From: CAYSWV01 sp964434865
Lineage (GTDB): Bacteria; Cyanobacteriota; Cyanobacteriia; Thermostichales; Thermostichaceae
NCBI GenBank assembly: GCA_964434865.1
Contig: CAYSWV010000015.1
Coordinates: forward strand, 17,690 to 81,689
Length of the DNA: 64,000 nucleotides
Direction of reading: 5' to 3'
Below, piece after piece: positions 44,769 to 53,866 of the stretch (position 1 is the stretch's first letter; each line of letters opens with the position of its first letter). The notes beneath the pieces were generated by a model, which saw only the letters and a program-made list of their open reading frames with translations, had not been told where the DNA came from and ran no database searches. Made by a program: the position numbers and the translations under genes.

Positions 44769-46087
44769 TATTGCTTCACCATTCCTTCGTAACGCTGCGA
44801 GACAACATAAGTTTGAATCTGCTTTGAAGTATCAATAGCCACACCCACCAGAATCAAGAGTGAGGTTGCTCCCAAGCCTTGAAAGGTTCGGATCCCCGTT
44901 GCTGTCTCAACAATTGAGGGAATCGTAGCCACGGCACCCAAGAAGATTGCACCCAAGAAGGTTAGTCGATTCATAACTTGAGAGATGTAATCGGCCGTTG
45001 CTTTACCGGGTCGAATACCAGGAATACTAGTTCCCATCTTCTTGAGGTTCTTCGCCAAATCTTCAGGGTTGATCAAGATAGAGGCATAGAAATAGCTGAA
45101 AAACAGAATCAAGATCAAGTAGAAGAGGATATAGGTCCATGAATTAGGTGTAAACAACTGAAAGAAATCAATCAGCAATTGGTTTTCAGTTGCAAAGGTT
45201 GACACCAGGAAGCTAGGTAAAATCAGAACGGATGTCGCAAAAATAATAGGCATAACACCACCCTGATTTAGCTTCAAGGGCAAATAACTTTTCTGCTCTC
45301 GATAAAGGCGATTGCCCACCTGACGCTTAGCTGAAATGATTGGGATCCGACGCTGACCTTCCTGTACACAAACAATCCCAACAATCATGACAATAAATAC
45401 CACAAACAGTAGGATAGTCCCCCCGACATAACTATCGTTGGTGCGAGCTTGACTAATTGTATTGATCAGGGCTGTAGGTAGGGAGGAAACAATGTTGATA
45501 AAGATCAGCAGTGAAGGGCCATTACCAACCCCTCGTTCTGTGATCAACTCACCTACCCACATCACAAAGGCTGAACCGGCAGCTAGAGCTAGTGTTGATG
45601 TAAAGACAAAAGCCACAGGACTAGTTGAGGCTGCTGCTGTAGTTAACTGTTGTGATAAAGCCCAGATCGCCAAGCTCAAACCCTGCAGCATCGCAAAGAC
45701 TAGGGTTAAATAGCGCGTGTACTGCGAGACCTGACGTCGACCTTGCTCACCTTCTTCCTTTTGCAACCGCTCTAACGAGGGTATGGCAGTGGCCAACAGT
45801 TGCATAATGATCGAGGCATTGATAAAGGGTAAGATGCCTAAAGTAAAGATACCTAGTGTCGCAAATCCTCCCCCTGAGAATAAGTTCAAAAAGCCCAACG
45901 CCGCATTACTTCCAATCACGGCCTCCAATGCTGTGCGATCAATATTGGGAATAGGGATATAGATACCCACACGACACAGCAACAACAATCCTAAGGTGAG
46001 AAAGACGCGACTTCTCAAGCCTGAGGCCTGGGCCATCTGCATAAATGTCTCTCTAGGAGAGGGGGTTGACCCTCGATCACTAACCAT
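44768..46087 (-). CDS. secY: Protein translocase subunit SecY
   Basis: Channel subunit of the SecYEG translocon in thylakoid and plasma membranes. The 439-residue product has the ten-helix SecY pattern. Family blocks include LLLLCRVGIYIPIPNIDRTAL at the first helix, GGFATLGIFTLGILPFINASIIMQLL, the QEGQRRIPI cytosolic loop, YLPLKLNQGGVMPIIFA and KKMGTSIPGIRPGKATADYI. The end RYEGMVKQ is typical. It sits about 90 nt after rplO in the usual spc order and is coupled to adk by a shared base. Confidence 0.96.
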   Translation of the reverse strand: MVSDRGSTPSPRETFMQMAQASGLRSRVFLTLGLLLLCRVGIYIPIPNIDRTALEAVIGSNAALGFLNLFSGGGFATLGIFTLGILPFINASIIMQLLATAIPSLERLQKEEGEQGRRQVSQYTRYLTLVFAMLQGLSLAIWALSQQLTTAAASTSPVAFVFTSTLALAAGSAFVMWVGELITERGVGNGPSLLIFINIVSSLPTALINTISQARTNDSYVGGTILLFVVFIVMIVGIVCVQEGQRRIPIISAKRQVGNRLYREQKSYLPLKLNQGGVMPIIFATSVLILPSFLVSTFATENQLLIDFFQLFTPNSWTYILFYLILILFFSYFYASILINPEDLAKNLKKMGTSIPGIRPGKATADYISQVMNRLTFLGAIFLGAVATIPSIVETATGIRTFQGLGATSLLILVGVAIDTSKQIQTYVVSQRYEGMVKQ

Positions 46088-46176
46088 GTGTTGAACCTCA
46101 CTTACGCGGAGCCTTTGCCTAATCTATCAGATCTTCTAGCCTGAATACATCATGGGCTTTGATGAATGTAACATCC

Positions 46177-46707
46177 CTAGTTTTCAACCGAAGTCACTTC
46201 AGCAGTTGCAGCTTGACTCTCTGTTAATTCAGCTTTCTGTTTGGAAGAGATCCGCTTAGGAGGCTCTAAAATAACCACTTGCCCGCCAGCAGCCTCTATT
46301 TTTTCACGAGCTGTAGCTGTACAAGCAAAAGCCTTTACGGTTAAGGGAACTGTCAAAGGGCCATCGCCGAGTATTTTAAGGGGGCCGTCATTACTGGTAA
46401 CAATACCTTGAGCCAGTAAGCTCTCTAATGTCACTTCTAATCCGGCTGGTAACTCAGTTAAGTCCTTAACATTAACAATCGTGAATTCCTTGTGGTTAAC
46501 CAGTGGAAAGTGCTTGAGCTTGGGTACCCGACGATACAGTGGGATCTGGCCTCCTTCAAATCCAGGCCGAGTACTACGACCTGATCTGGCTTTCTGACCT
46601 CGCATCCCTTTGCCACAAGAAGCGCCTTGCCCAGCTGAAATGCCCCGACCTAAACGGCGGCGACGACGATTGGACCCAGGACTAGGCTTAATATCAGCTA
46701 AGCGCAT
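46177..46707 (-). CDS. rplO: Ribosomal protein uL15
   Basis: Large-subunit protein late in assembly. From ATG 46707 the 176-residue product starts MRLADIKPSPGSNRRRRRLGRG and keeps the GxGxGxGK(T/R)xxRG-type basic loop (GQGASCGKGMRGQKARSG), then GFEGGQIPLYRRVPKLKHF. A Lys/Ser/Glu-rich tail of about 30 residues extends past the core. GGAG precedes ATG 46707. The in-frame ORF to 46767 adds an atypical Cys-rich leader and is rejected. Confidence 0.95.
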   Translation of the reverse strand: MRLADIKPSPGSNRRRRRLGRGISAGQGASCGKGMRGQKARSGRSTRPGFEGGQIPLYRRVPKLKHFPLVNHKEFTIVNVKDLTELPAGLEVTLESLLAQGIVTSNDGPLKILGDGPLTVPLTVKAFACTATAREKIEAAGGQVVILEPPKRISSKQKAELTESQAATAEVTSVEN

Positions 46708-46831
46708 AACAACTCCATCTAATACAGATAAACACCAGCACAGTTGTAAAGGATCAACGTGTCTCAACTACCTTGAGCTACTTAGTTACCTCATCCACAA
46801 AGACTAAGGTGGCCCCAGCCTATCAAGCAAT

Positions 46832-47368
46832 TTAGCGCTTGTGCAGCTTCTGGATCTCAACTTCTCGTTCTGCAGCCACAGCATCAAAGCTACGCATCCG
46901 ACCTAGGGCATCAATGGTAGCTCTAGCGTTATTAAGTGGGTTGCTAGAACCTAGCTGTTTGGCCAAACTATTGCGAACTCCAGCTAATTCCAGCACTGTT
47001 CGAACAGCACCACCTGCAATAACACCAGTTCCAGGAGCAGCAGGCATCACCAAAACTTGCGCACCCCCACCATTGCCTTTCATCGGATGCGGAACGGATA
47101 AACCTGTGGTTAGGGGCACTTCTACTAAGTTCTTTTTGCCATCAGAGACACCTTTTCGAACAGCTCCAATGACATCTTTAGCCTTGCCGACACCCACACC
47201 CACTTGACCCTGCTCATTGCCAACAATCACAACAGCTCGGAAGCTCAGCTGCTTACCCCCTTTGACAACTTTGGTCACACGTCGGATCTGAATAACCCGC
47301 TCTTGCCACTCCGTCGACTCTCGGACCTCTTTATTTTTCTTGCGGCGTCGTTCTCGTTGTTCTGCCAT
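46832..47368 (-). CDS. rpsE: Ribosomal protein uS5
   Basis: Small-subunit accuracy protein. The 178-residue product has the S5 double-stranded-RNA-binding block (VIQIRRVTKVVKGGKQLSFRAVVIVGN) and the C-terminal GTGVIAGGAVRTVLELAG and NARATIDAL motifs. The N-terminus is a basic tail (AEQRERRRKKNKEV). It stands between rplR and rplO in normal order. Confidence 0.96.
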   Translation of the reverse strand: MAEQRERRRKKNKEVRESTEWQERVIQIRRVTKVVKGGKQLSFRAVVIVGNEQGQVGVGVGKAKDVIGAVRKGVSDGKKNLVEVPLTTGLSVPHPMKGNGGGAQVLVMPAAPGTGVIAGGAVRTVLELAGVRNSLAKQLGSSNPLNNARATIDALGRMRSFDAVAAEREVEIQKLHKR

Positions 47369-47407
47369 TGTCTGATCCTCTCCAGTTCAGCTACCCATTG
47401 GTTACAT

Positions 47408-47770
47408 TTAGAAATTCAAGCCAGCTTCACGGGCAGCATCAGCCAAGGCCTGGACCCGTCCATGATAGAGTTTGCCACCTCGATCAAACACAACGTCTGT
47501 AATACCTGCTTCCAAAGCGCGTTGAGCAATCAAACGCCCCACTGCTGCTGCAGCTTCCTTAGTAGCTGTTGAAGCTAGGCTATCTCTCAATTCTTTATCC
47601 ACAGTAGAAGAAGCGGCAAGAGTATGCTGCTTAACATCATCAATCACCTGAGCGTAAATATGCTGGTGAGAACGGAACACAGCCAGTCGGGGACAGTCTG
47701 CTGTGCCATGCACTTTGCGGCGAATGCGTTTGTGCCGCTGTTGGGTTGTAAACTTTCGGTTGAGTTTCAT
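47408..47770 (-). CDS. rplR: Ribosomal protein uL18
   Basis: 5S-rRNA-binding protein, 120 residues. It starts MKLNRKFTTQQRHKRIRRKV and shows RLAVFRSHQHIYAQVIDD, the A-A-x-x-V-G-x-L-I-A-x-R-A block and FDRGGKLYHGRVQALADAAREAGL. The start is two bases after the rplF stop. Confidence 0.96.
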   Translation of the reverse strand: MKLNRKFTTQQRHKRIRRKVHGTADCPRLAVFRSHQHIYAQVIDDVKQHTLAASSTVDKELRDSLASTATKEAAAAVGRLIAQRALEAGITDVVFDRGGKLYHGRVQALADAAREAGLNF

Positions 47771-47772
47771 CG

Positions 47773-48315
47773 CTATTTCTTCTTACCTGACTTACCCGCT
47801 TTGAGTCGAATCATCTCGCCAGCATACCGAATCCCCTTGCCTTTGTAAGGTTCGGGAGGTCGAACAGCCCGGATCCGAGCCGCAGTGTTCCCGACTAACT
47901 CTTTATCGATACCGGAGACAATGATGTTGGTGTTGTTCTCAACTTTGATCTGGATCCCTGGAGGAAACGGCATCCGGACCGGGTTACTATACCCAGCATT
48001 AATGATCAAGGTTGTACCTTCAGTGGACGCACGATAACCAACCCCTTGAATTTCTAGCCGCCGCTCAAACCCAACCGAAACACCGTTGACCATGTTAGCG
48101 ACTAGAGTTCGACATAGGCCATGCATTTCCCTAGATTTACGAGAATCATTCACTCGGTTTACCAGTACAGTTTGCTCCTCTTGGGATACAACAACTAGTG
48201 CTGGTAAAGTACGCTGAAGTTCTCCCTTGGGACCTTTGACCATCACAGTCTGGCCCTCAATCGAGATATCGACCTTGGCGGGGAGTGGGATTGGTTTTCT
48301 GCCAATTCGAGACAT
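47773..48315 (-). CDS. rplF: Ribosomal protein uL6
   Basis: 180 residues, the full two-domain L6. It begins MSRIGRKPIPLPAKVDISIEG and has the motif VKGPKGEL. The C-terminal rRNA-binding signature is PEPYKGKGIRYAGE, followed by a Lys-rich end. It lies close to rplR. The 75-nt gap to rpsH holds a 17-bp duplication. Confidence 0.96.
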   Translation of the reverse strand: MSRIGRKPIPLPAKVDISIEGQTVMVKGPKGELQRTLPALVVVSQEEQTVLVNRVNDSRKSREMHGLCRTLVANMVNGVSVGFERRLEIQGVGYRASTEGTTLIINAGYSNPVRMPFPPGIQIKVENNTNIIVSGIDKELVGNTAARIRAVRPPEPYKGKGIRYAGEMIRLKAGKSGKKK

Positions 48316-48343
48316 AATGTGACTCCAAACTGCTAAACCATAA

Positions 48344-48373
48344 TGCTCAATTTATAAGAGTGCTCAATTTAAG
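48344..48373. repeat. 17-bp-period duplication between rpsH and rplF
   Basis: TGCTCAATTTATAAGAG (48344-48360) is followed by TGCTCAATTTAAG (48361-48373). It lies in the spacer between two ribosomal genes, just upstream of the rplF start. Confidence 0.6.
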
Positions 48374-48390
48374 TCCTCTGACAACGCTCA

Positions 48391-48795
48391 CTAGTAGACA
48401 TAGCAAAGGACTTCACCACCAACTCCTTGTCGCCGAGCATCACGGTCGGTCATGATACCACTTGAAGTCGAGATGATGGCAATACCGATACCCCCCAACA
48501 CTCGAGGGAGATCTTTGCGGTTTTTGTACACCCGTAAACCAGGACGGCTCACTCGCTTTAAGCCATTAATGATCGGCTTGCGACCTTTGCCTTTATACCT
48601 GAGTTCAATAACAAGGTTAGATTTAATGCCTTCTCCATTTTCACTAACCTCGCCAATAAAACCCTCCTCTCGTAAAACTCGAGCAATACTGCGAGTCATC
48701 CGAGTAGCTGGGATCAGCACCGAATCGTGACGAGCCAGGGTGGCATTTCGGATTCGGGTAAGCATATCGGAGATAGTGTCGTTGGTATGGGCCAT
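48391..48795 (-). CDS. rpsH: Ribosomal protein uS8
   Basis: 134 residues. It starts MAHTNDTISDMLTRIRNATLARHD and ends with the S8 signature GIAIISTSSGIMTDRDARRQGVGGEVLCYVY. S8 binds 16S helix 21 and in other bacteria represses spc-operon translation. A 153-nt spacer to rplE contains an imperfect GCATACCT duplication (48871-48902). Confidence 0.96.
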   Translation of the reverse strand: MAHTNDTISDMLTRIRNATLARHDSVLIPATRMTRSIARVLREEGFIGEVSENGEGIKSNLVIELRYKGKGRKPIINGLKRVSRPGLRVYKNRKDLPRVLGGIGIAIISTSSGIMTDRDARRQGVGGEVLCYVY

Positions 48796-48948
48796 TAGGG
48801 ACTACCTCTGTTCTCCTGGGAGACGCTAACAATCTGCAAATTCATAGTGAGACTCAGTAACAACTTTTGCTGCATACCTTTTTTGGCCTGTTGCATACCT
48901 TCTACTGCGCACCCTCTGTGTCAGGGGGGATCAAAGGTATGAGAATCA

Positions 48949-49491
48949 TCAAGACGTGAACGGCATACCAAAGGCTTTCAGTAACGTTCGACCTTCTTCA
49001 TCAGTTTTGGCTGTGGTCACAATTGAGATATCCATACCACGAATCTGATCGACAGAGTCATAACTGATTTCGGCAAAGATGAGTTGCTCTCGAACACCCA
49101 AGGTATAGTTACCCCGACCATCAAAACTCTTGGGGCTCACACCCCGAAAGTCACGAATCCGCGGCAGGGCAACATTAATGAGTCGGTCTAAGAAGGCATA
49201 CATCTTTTCCCGTCGAAGCGTTACCATCAGACCCACAGGCATACCTTGACGAATCTTGAAGGATGCAATCGCCTTTTTGGCTCGCGTGATCACAGGCCGC
49301 TGACCTGTAATAGTGGCAATTTCCGCAATCGAAGCTTCTAGAGCCTTTGCGTTCTGAGAGGCTTCCCCAAGCCCACGATTGATCACAATCTTTTCTAACT
49401 TAGGAACCTGATGGATATTGGCGTAGCCGAGATCTTGTTTGAGCTTCGGCATAATCTTGTCGTAATAAAGGGTGTAAAGTCGTTGTGGCAT
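48949..49491 (-). CDS. rplE: Ribosomal protein uL5
   Basis: 5S-rRNA-binding protein, 180 residues. It has PKLEKIVINRGLGEASQNAK, ITGQRPVITRAKKAIASFKIRQG, the ALPRIRDFRGVSPKSFDGRGNY block and the end TAKTDEEGRTLLKAFGMPF. It is the normal bacterial length and in standard order after rplX. Confidence 0.96.
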   Translation of the reverse strand: MPQRLYTLYYDKIMPKLKQDLGYANIHQVPKLEKIVINRGLGEASQNAKALEASIAEIATITGQRPVITRAKKAIASFKIRQGMPVGLMVTLRREKMYAFLDRLINVALPRIRDFRGVSPKSFDGRGNYTLGVREQLIFAEISYDSVDQIRGMDISIVTTAKTDEEGRTLLKAFGMPFTS

Positions 49492-49543
49492 TTTACCTAT
49501 TTCCTGCTCTGGTCGGGGTCAGAGTCTAACAATCGAACAAGGG

Positions 49544-49942
49544 CTAATCAATGATTTCACCAGTCTTTTTGAGGTAGCGTACTTTACGGCCTTCGGAGGT
49601 CAAGGTGTAACCAATTCGGCTAGCCACTGACTCCTTTTTGGAATAGGCCATCACATTGGAGACATGGATAGGGGCTTCTACCTGCTCAATAGTGCCTGGC
49701 TCACCCTCGCGTTGGGGCTTGCGATGCCGAGTGATCACATTCACCCCCTCTACCACCACCATATTCTTGGCAGGGATAGAACGAATCACCTCACCAACAG
49801 TGCCTTTGTCACGGCCTGAGATCACCTGTACAGTATCTCCCTTCTTAATCCGCATTTTGTAGCGGAGGGAATTACGGTGAGGTCGGATTCCTGGCTGCTT
49901 GGTTAGCTCTTGAACCTGGCTTGGTTTGAGACGTCTAGGCAT
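49544..49942 (-). CDS. rplX: Ribosomal protein uL24, with cyanobacterial N-terminal extension
   Basis: 132 residues. The KOW core begins at MRIKKGDTVQVISGRDKGTVGEV (about residue 30), preceded by a basic 29-residue extension (MPRRLKPSQVQELTK...). The end GRKVRYLKKTGEIID is the cyanobacterial/plastid type. The start ATG overlaps the rplN TAA by one base (TAATG), which supports the long start and translational coupling. Confidence 0.94.
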   Translation of the reverse strand: MPRRLKPSQVQELTKQPGIRPHRNSLRYKMRIKKGDTVQVISGRDKGTVGEVIRSIPAKNMVVVEGVNVITRHRKPQREGEPGTIEQVEAPIHVSNVMAYSKKESVASRIGYTLTSEGRKVRYLKKTGEIID

Positions 49943-50310
49943 TACAGTACCTCCGGAGCCAGAGACACAATTTTGGTAAAATTCTTCTCCCTCAACTCTC
50001 GGGCCACTGGACCAAAGACTCGAGTTCCCCTGGGATTACCTTCATTGTTGATGATGACAGCTGCATTGTCATCAAAGCGAATACTGAGACCATCTGGCCG
50101 TCGTACAGTGGCAACCGTTCGAATCACCACAGCTTTGACAACATCTGACTTTTTGATGGGCATATTAGGCAGGGCATCTTTGACAACACCAATAATGATG
50201 TCTCCCAGTCCTGCATAACGGCGACCACTGCTACCCAAGACGCGAATACACATTAGGCGGCGAGCTCCGGTATTATCAGCCACCGTGAGCATCGTTTGCT
50301 GTTGGATCAT
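49942..50310 (-). CDS. rplN: Ribosomal protein uL14
   Basis: 122 residues, the invariant L14 length. It starts MIQQQTMLTVADNTGARRLMCI and includes the GRRYAGLGDIIIGVVKDALP and GTRVFGPVARELREKNFTKIVSLAPEVL blocks. The start overlaps the rpsQ stop by four bases (ATGA). Confidence 0.97.
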   Translation of the reverse strand: MIQQQTMLTVADNTGARRLMCIRVLGSSGRRYAGLGDIIIGVVKDALPNMPIKKSDVVKAVVIRTVATVRRPDGLSIRFDDNAAVIINNEGNPRGTRVFGPVARELREKNFTKIVSLAPEVL

Positions 50311-50558
50311 ACTTTCCTGGCCTCCCTAACTATGGCTGTAACAGCCCAGCGTTTAGTGCGACTTAGAGGTCGAGTTTCAGCAATTCGAACCTGATCGCCA
50401 ACCTTACACTTATCGTCCTCATCATGGGCCTTGAACTTGCGAGTCTTGACTACGATTTTGCCGTATTTAGGATGAGATACACGGTTCTCGATAGCCACTA
50501 CAACTGTTTTTTGCATTTTGTCGCTTACAACAATGCCCACTCGTTCTCTAGTAGCCAT
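50307..50558 (-). CDS. rpsQ: Ribosomal protein uS17
   Basis: 83 residues. It begins ATRERVGIVVSDKMQKTVVVAIE and shows the OB-fold S17 signature GDQVRIAETRPLSRTKRWAV. The ATG shares one base with the rpmC TAA (TAATG). Confidence 0.96.
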   Translation of the reverse strand: MATRERVGIVVSDKMQKTVVVAIENRVSHPKYGKIVVKTRKFKAHDEDDKCKVGDQVRIAETRPLSRTKRWAVTAIVREARKV

Positions 50559-50854
50559 TACGCCTCCTTACTCTCTGGACTCTCTGTTGAGGTATCATTG
50601 GCTCCAGCTGATACGCTGTCAGAGGTTGACTCGGATCGACTGTAGTGGATACCACGCTTACGCTCCCCTTCAACAGTCATCAGTTGAGCCAGACGATGTT
50701 TAGCCATACGAAGCAAATGGGGTTGCTCTAACTGGCGAGTTGCTTTGCGTAGACGTAACTCAAAGAGCTCTTTTTTGACAGCAACGATCTCATTGGCCAG
50801 CTCCTCATCAGTCAAAGCTCGAGCATCTGCAATTTTCGGCATTGGCATAGTCAT
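50558..50854 (-). CDS. rpmC: Ribosomal protein uL29 with acidic Ser/Thr-rich tail
   Basis: 98 residues, longer than the usual 65-80. The L29 core (ADARALTDEELANEIVAVKKELFELRLRKATRQLEQPHLLRMAKHRLAQLMTVEGER) is followed by a low-complexity tail of about 28 residues (SESTSDSVSAGANDTSTESPESKEA). The start overlaps the rplP TGA stop by four bases (ATGA). A Met four codons in (50842) is an alternative start. Confidence 0.93.
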   Translation of the reverse strand: MTMPMPKIADARALTDEELANEIVAVKKELFELRLRKATRQLEQPHLLRMAKHRLAQLMTVEGERKRGIHYSRSESTSDSVSAGANDTSTESPESKEA

Positions 50855-51309
50855 GAGTCTCCTGCATCAGGTGGTGCATCAGCTGCTGGGGTCGGCTGAA
50901 AGTCAGCTTTAGTGACAAATTTAACTTTGATTGGCATCTTGGCCGCAGCTAATCGCATAGCCTCACGCGCGACATCTTCAGGCACACCTGTCAGCTCGTA
51001 GAGGATCCGACCTGGCTTGACTACAGCTACCCAATATTCAGGGTTACCCTTACCTGATCCCATCCGGGTTTCAGCCGCTCGCATCGTGATGGGCTTATCA
51101 GGGAAAATCCGAATCCAGATCTTGCCCCCCCGGCGGATGTAGCGCATCATAGCTCGACGACCGGATTCAATCTGACGAGCAGTGATCCAGGTGGGCTCAG
51201 TAGCCATTAACCCATAATCACCAAAGTCAAGCTTATTACCTTGAGTCGCCTTACCTTTGAGCCGACCTCGTTGCTGTTTACGGAATTTAGTACGTTTAGG
51301 ACTTAACAT
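50851..51309 (-). CDS. rplP: Ribosomal protein uL16
   Basis: 152 residues. It starts MLSPKRTKFRKQQRGRLKG and has GLMATEPTWITARQIESGRRAMMRYIRRGGKIWIRIFPDKP and the MGSGKGNPEYWVAVVKPGRILYE motif. An alanine/proline-rich tail of about 15 residues extends beyond the core. Confidence 0.96.
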   Translation of the reverse strand: MLSPKRTKFRKQQRGRLKGKATQGNKLDFGDYGLMATEPTWITARQIESGRRAMMRYIRRGGKIWIRIFPDKPITMRAAETRMGSGKGNPEYWVAVVKPGRILYELTGVPEDVAREAMRLAAAKMPIKVKFVTKADFQPTPAADAPPDAGDS

Positions 51310-51355
51310 GGTTGCACATCCTTAAGTGATCTCCAGGCCATTGATGAATTGAGGG

Positions 51356-52108
51356 TTAGGCTTCAGCTTCTGAGCGATCTTCAAATGTGGGTTTCCGGCG
51401 TTGGCGTCGCTTAGGTTGCTGGGTCGGTGCTGGCTTTTGGTCCAGCCGCTCTTGGCCTGGGAGTATTTCTCCTTTGAAGACCCATACTTTAACTCCAATG
51501 ATGCCGTAAGTGGTTTGGGCGCGAGCCTCAGCATAGTCAATATCAGCTCGGAGGGTGTGTAGAGGAATACGGCCCTCACGGGTCCACTCGGTTCTGGCAA
51601 TTTCAGCCCCATTGAGTCGACCTGCGATCTGGATCTTGATACCCTGGACGCCGGCCCGCTGAGCCCGTTGAATCACCTGTCGCACAATGCGTCTAAATGC
51701 AATCCGACGTTCAAGCTGTTGAGCAATATTTTCAGCTAAGAGAGCAGCTTCAGCATCCACTCGAGTCACTTCCACTACATTGATCCGGATCGTTCGATCG
51801 GAGGGGTTCTGTCCTGGTAAAGCCAACTCTTTTTGGAGACCTTGTCGAAGCGAGTCTAGACCCGAGCCACCTCGGCCCACCACTACACCAGGACGGGCCG
51901 CCCGAATTTCCAAATCAATCTGATCAGCCTTACGTTCAATCTGCACATCGGCTAACCCAGCACTGTTCAAATTCTTGGTGATGTAGTTTCGGATTTTGAA
52001 GTCTTCCTGTAACAGGGCCGGATATCTGGCAGGTTCAGCATACCACCGACTGCGGTGATCTCTGATGACGCCAAGGCGAAAACCATTTGGATGGATCTTC
52101 TGTCCCAT
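51356..52108 (-). CDS. rpsC: Ribosomal protein uS3
   Basis: 250 residues. It starts MGQKIHPNGFRLGVIRDHRSRWYA (family-invariant GQKxHPxGxRLG). Next come the KH domain (VVVGRGGSGLDSLRQGLQK) and the C-terminal GAEIARTEWTREGRIPLHTLRADIDY. A proline/arginine-rich cyanobacterial tail ends it. There is a 46-nt gap to rplP. Confidence 0.96.
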   Translation of the reverse strand: MGQKIHPNGFRLGVIRDHRSRWYAEPARYPALLQEDFKIRNYITKNLNSAGLADVQIERKADQIDLEIRAARPGVVVGRGGSGLDSLRQGLQKELALPGQNPSDRTIRINVVEVTRVDAEAALLAENIAQQLERRIAFRRIVRQVIQRAQRAGVQGIKIQIAGRLNGAEIARTEWTREGRIPLHTLRADIDYAEARAQTTYGIIGVKVWVFKGEILPGQERLDQKPAPTQQPKRRQRRKPTFEDRSEAEA

Positions 52109-52168
52109 AAGATTAAATCCCGTGTGTGATAAGAGGGGTCAACATCATAAAAGTTGAAACTAGAAAGC

Positions 52169-52525
52169 TTAAGCTATAGGTCTTACAGCAACGGTGATAT
52201 GACAAGTTCGCTTTAGAATTCGATAGGCACGACCCTGTGCCCGAGGTCGAAATCGCTTGAGAGTAGGACCCTGATCAGCAAAGGCTGTGCTCACAACCAG
52301 GTCTCTTGGATCCATGCCGTTGTTATGTTCAGCATTAGCAACCGCAGAGCGTAGGACTTTCCGGACTGGTTCACAGGCTGCATACGGCATAAACTCAAGC
52401 AAAATCAGAGCATCTGCATAACTACGACCTCGAATTTGGTTGAGCACCCGCCTCACCTTAAAAGGCGACATTCGCACGTAGCGCGCCACAGCTTTGACTT
52501 CCAAAACATCATCCATTGGGTTCAC
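52169..52525 (-). CDS. rplV: Ribosomal protein uL22
   Basis: 118 residues. It has AVARYVRMSPFKVRRVLNQIRG at the N-terminus and LKRFRPRAQGRAYRILKRTCHITVAV, the L22 loop that lines the exit tunnel, near the end. It follows rpsS in standard order. Confidence 0.96.
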   Translation of the reverse strand: MNPMDDVLEVKAVARYVRMSPFKVRRVLNQIRGRSYADALILLEFMPYAACEPVRKVLRSAVANAEHNNGMDPRDLVVSTAFADQGPTLKRFRPRAQGRAYRILKRTCHITVAVRPIA

Positions 52526-52588
52526 CTAACCTGCATAACTAGGGCATTACATCAATCAGGCTCAGATCCAAGCAGTAGACTAGAATCT

Positions 52589-52870
52589 TTAGCGTCGAGA
52601 TGACTTCTTATCACCAGCGGCATGGCCCCGATAGTTCCGTGTAGGGACAAACTCACCCAGCTTATGCCCTACCATTTGGTCACTGATGAAAACTGGCACA
52701 TGAGTCTTACCGTTATGAACCGCAATAGTATGACCGATCATCATTGGCAAGATAGTAGTAGCTCTAGACCAGGTTTTAATCATTTGCTTTTCATTACGAT
52801 CATTCATATCTTCGATCTTTTCCAGTAATCGAATTGAGACAAAGGGGCCTTTTTTGAGTGAGCGTCCCAT
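52589..52870 (-). CDS. rpsS: Ribosomal protein uS19
   Basis: 93 residues starting MGRSLKKGPFVS and ending with the S19 signature HKLGEFVPTRNYRGHA. Two ATGs are adjacent. The second (52870) has AGGAG at six bases and is the family start, so the first (52873) is rejected. A 14-bp-period near-duplication (GGTTACAA, 52908-52929) lies upstream. Confidence 0.95.
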   Translation of the reverse strand: MGRSLKKGPFVSIRLLEKIEDMNDRNEKQMIKTWSRATTILPMMIGHTIAVHNGKTHVPVFISDQMVGHKLGEFVPTRNYRGHAAGDKKSSRR

Positions 52871-52955
52871 CATTAACTCCTAGACAGCTTGATTGAGTAA
52901 TTCAGCAAAGGTTACAAGTAACGGTTACAAACAGATATAGATTGATCGTCGAATT

Positions 52956-53819
52956 TTAAGAAGAACGGCCTCCCTTATTCCGCTTACCCCCTCGCTTACG
53001 ACCTCGAACTATTAACTTATTGCTGGCTTTTTTCTTCTCACGGGTTTTCATGCCCAGAGCAGGCTTACCCCAGGGTGTTACCGGAGCAGGCCGCCCAATA
53101 GGGGCACGACCTTCACCACCTCCATGAGGGTGATCAACAGGGTTCATCACCACACCTCGAACCTGAGGGCGGCGTCCCATCCAACGTTTCCGTCCAGCTT
53201 TGCCGATGTTGATGTTGCTAGCATCCAAATTGCCAACTTGACCAATCGTGGCGTAGCAATTTTTTCGAATCATTCGCACTTCACCTGAGGGCAGTTTCAG
53301 CAAAACATGAGCCCCCTCTTTAGCCACAATCTGAGCACCAGCCCCAGCAGCTCGCACTAGTTGTCCCCCATTGCCTGGAATCAGCTCAACATTGTGGACG
53401 GTAATACCCAGAGGTATTCGCTCTAGCGGCAGGGCATTGCCAATCTCAATGGGCGCATTTTCACCAGACATGACGGTTGATCCGACTTCCAACCCTTTGG
53501 GATGCAGGATATATCGCTTTTCACCATCTTCATATTGGACAAGTGAAATCCGAGCATTACGGAATGGATCATACTCAACCGTTTTCACCTCAGCTGGTAT
53601 GTCCACCTTATTTCGACGAAAATCAATGATTCGATAGAGTTTCTTATGGCCGCCGCCGCGATGACGACAGGTTACAACGCCCCGATTGTTACGTCCTTTT
53701 TTACGATGGACATAAGTTACAAGTGATTTTTCCGGATCAGAAGTGGTGATTTCTGCAAAATCCGATCTCGTCATCTGACGAGTACTGGGCGTGTAAGGAC
53801 GGAACGAGCGAATACCCAT
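52956..53819 (-). CDS. rplB: Ribosomal protein uL2
   Basis: 287 residues. It starts MGIRSFRPYTPSTRQMTRSD and contains KGRNNRGVVTCRHRGGGHKKLYRIIDF. The peptidyl-transferase-proximal signature is VRGVVMNPVDHPHGGGEGRAPIGR (with the essential His), and it ends in a basic tail. Confidence 0.97.
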   Translation of the reverse strand: MGIRSFRPYTPSTRQMTRSDFAEITTSDPEKSLVTYVHRKKGRNNRGVVTCRHRGGGHKKLYRIIDFRRNKVDIPAEVKTVEYDPFRNARISLVQYEDGEKRYILHPKGLEVGSTVMSGENAPIEIGNALPLERIPLGITVHNVELIPGNGGQLVRAAGAGAQIVAKEGAHVLLKLPSGEVRMIRKNCYATIGQVGNLDASNINIGKAGRKRWMGRRPQVRGVVMNPVDHPHGGGEGRAPIGRPAPVTPWGKPALGMKTREKKKASNKLIVRGRKRGGKRNKGGRSS

Positions 53820-53866
53820 AGTGTTAAATCATGAGGTGAACAAGCAAATTCAAGATCAGACAAACC

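Noticed and set aside
46839..47207. Plus-strand ORF of 122 codons opposite rpsE
   Set aside because: Antisense shadow of a certain ribosomal protein gene. The same holds for the other long antisense ORFs in the ribosomal cluster.
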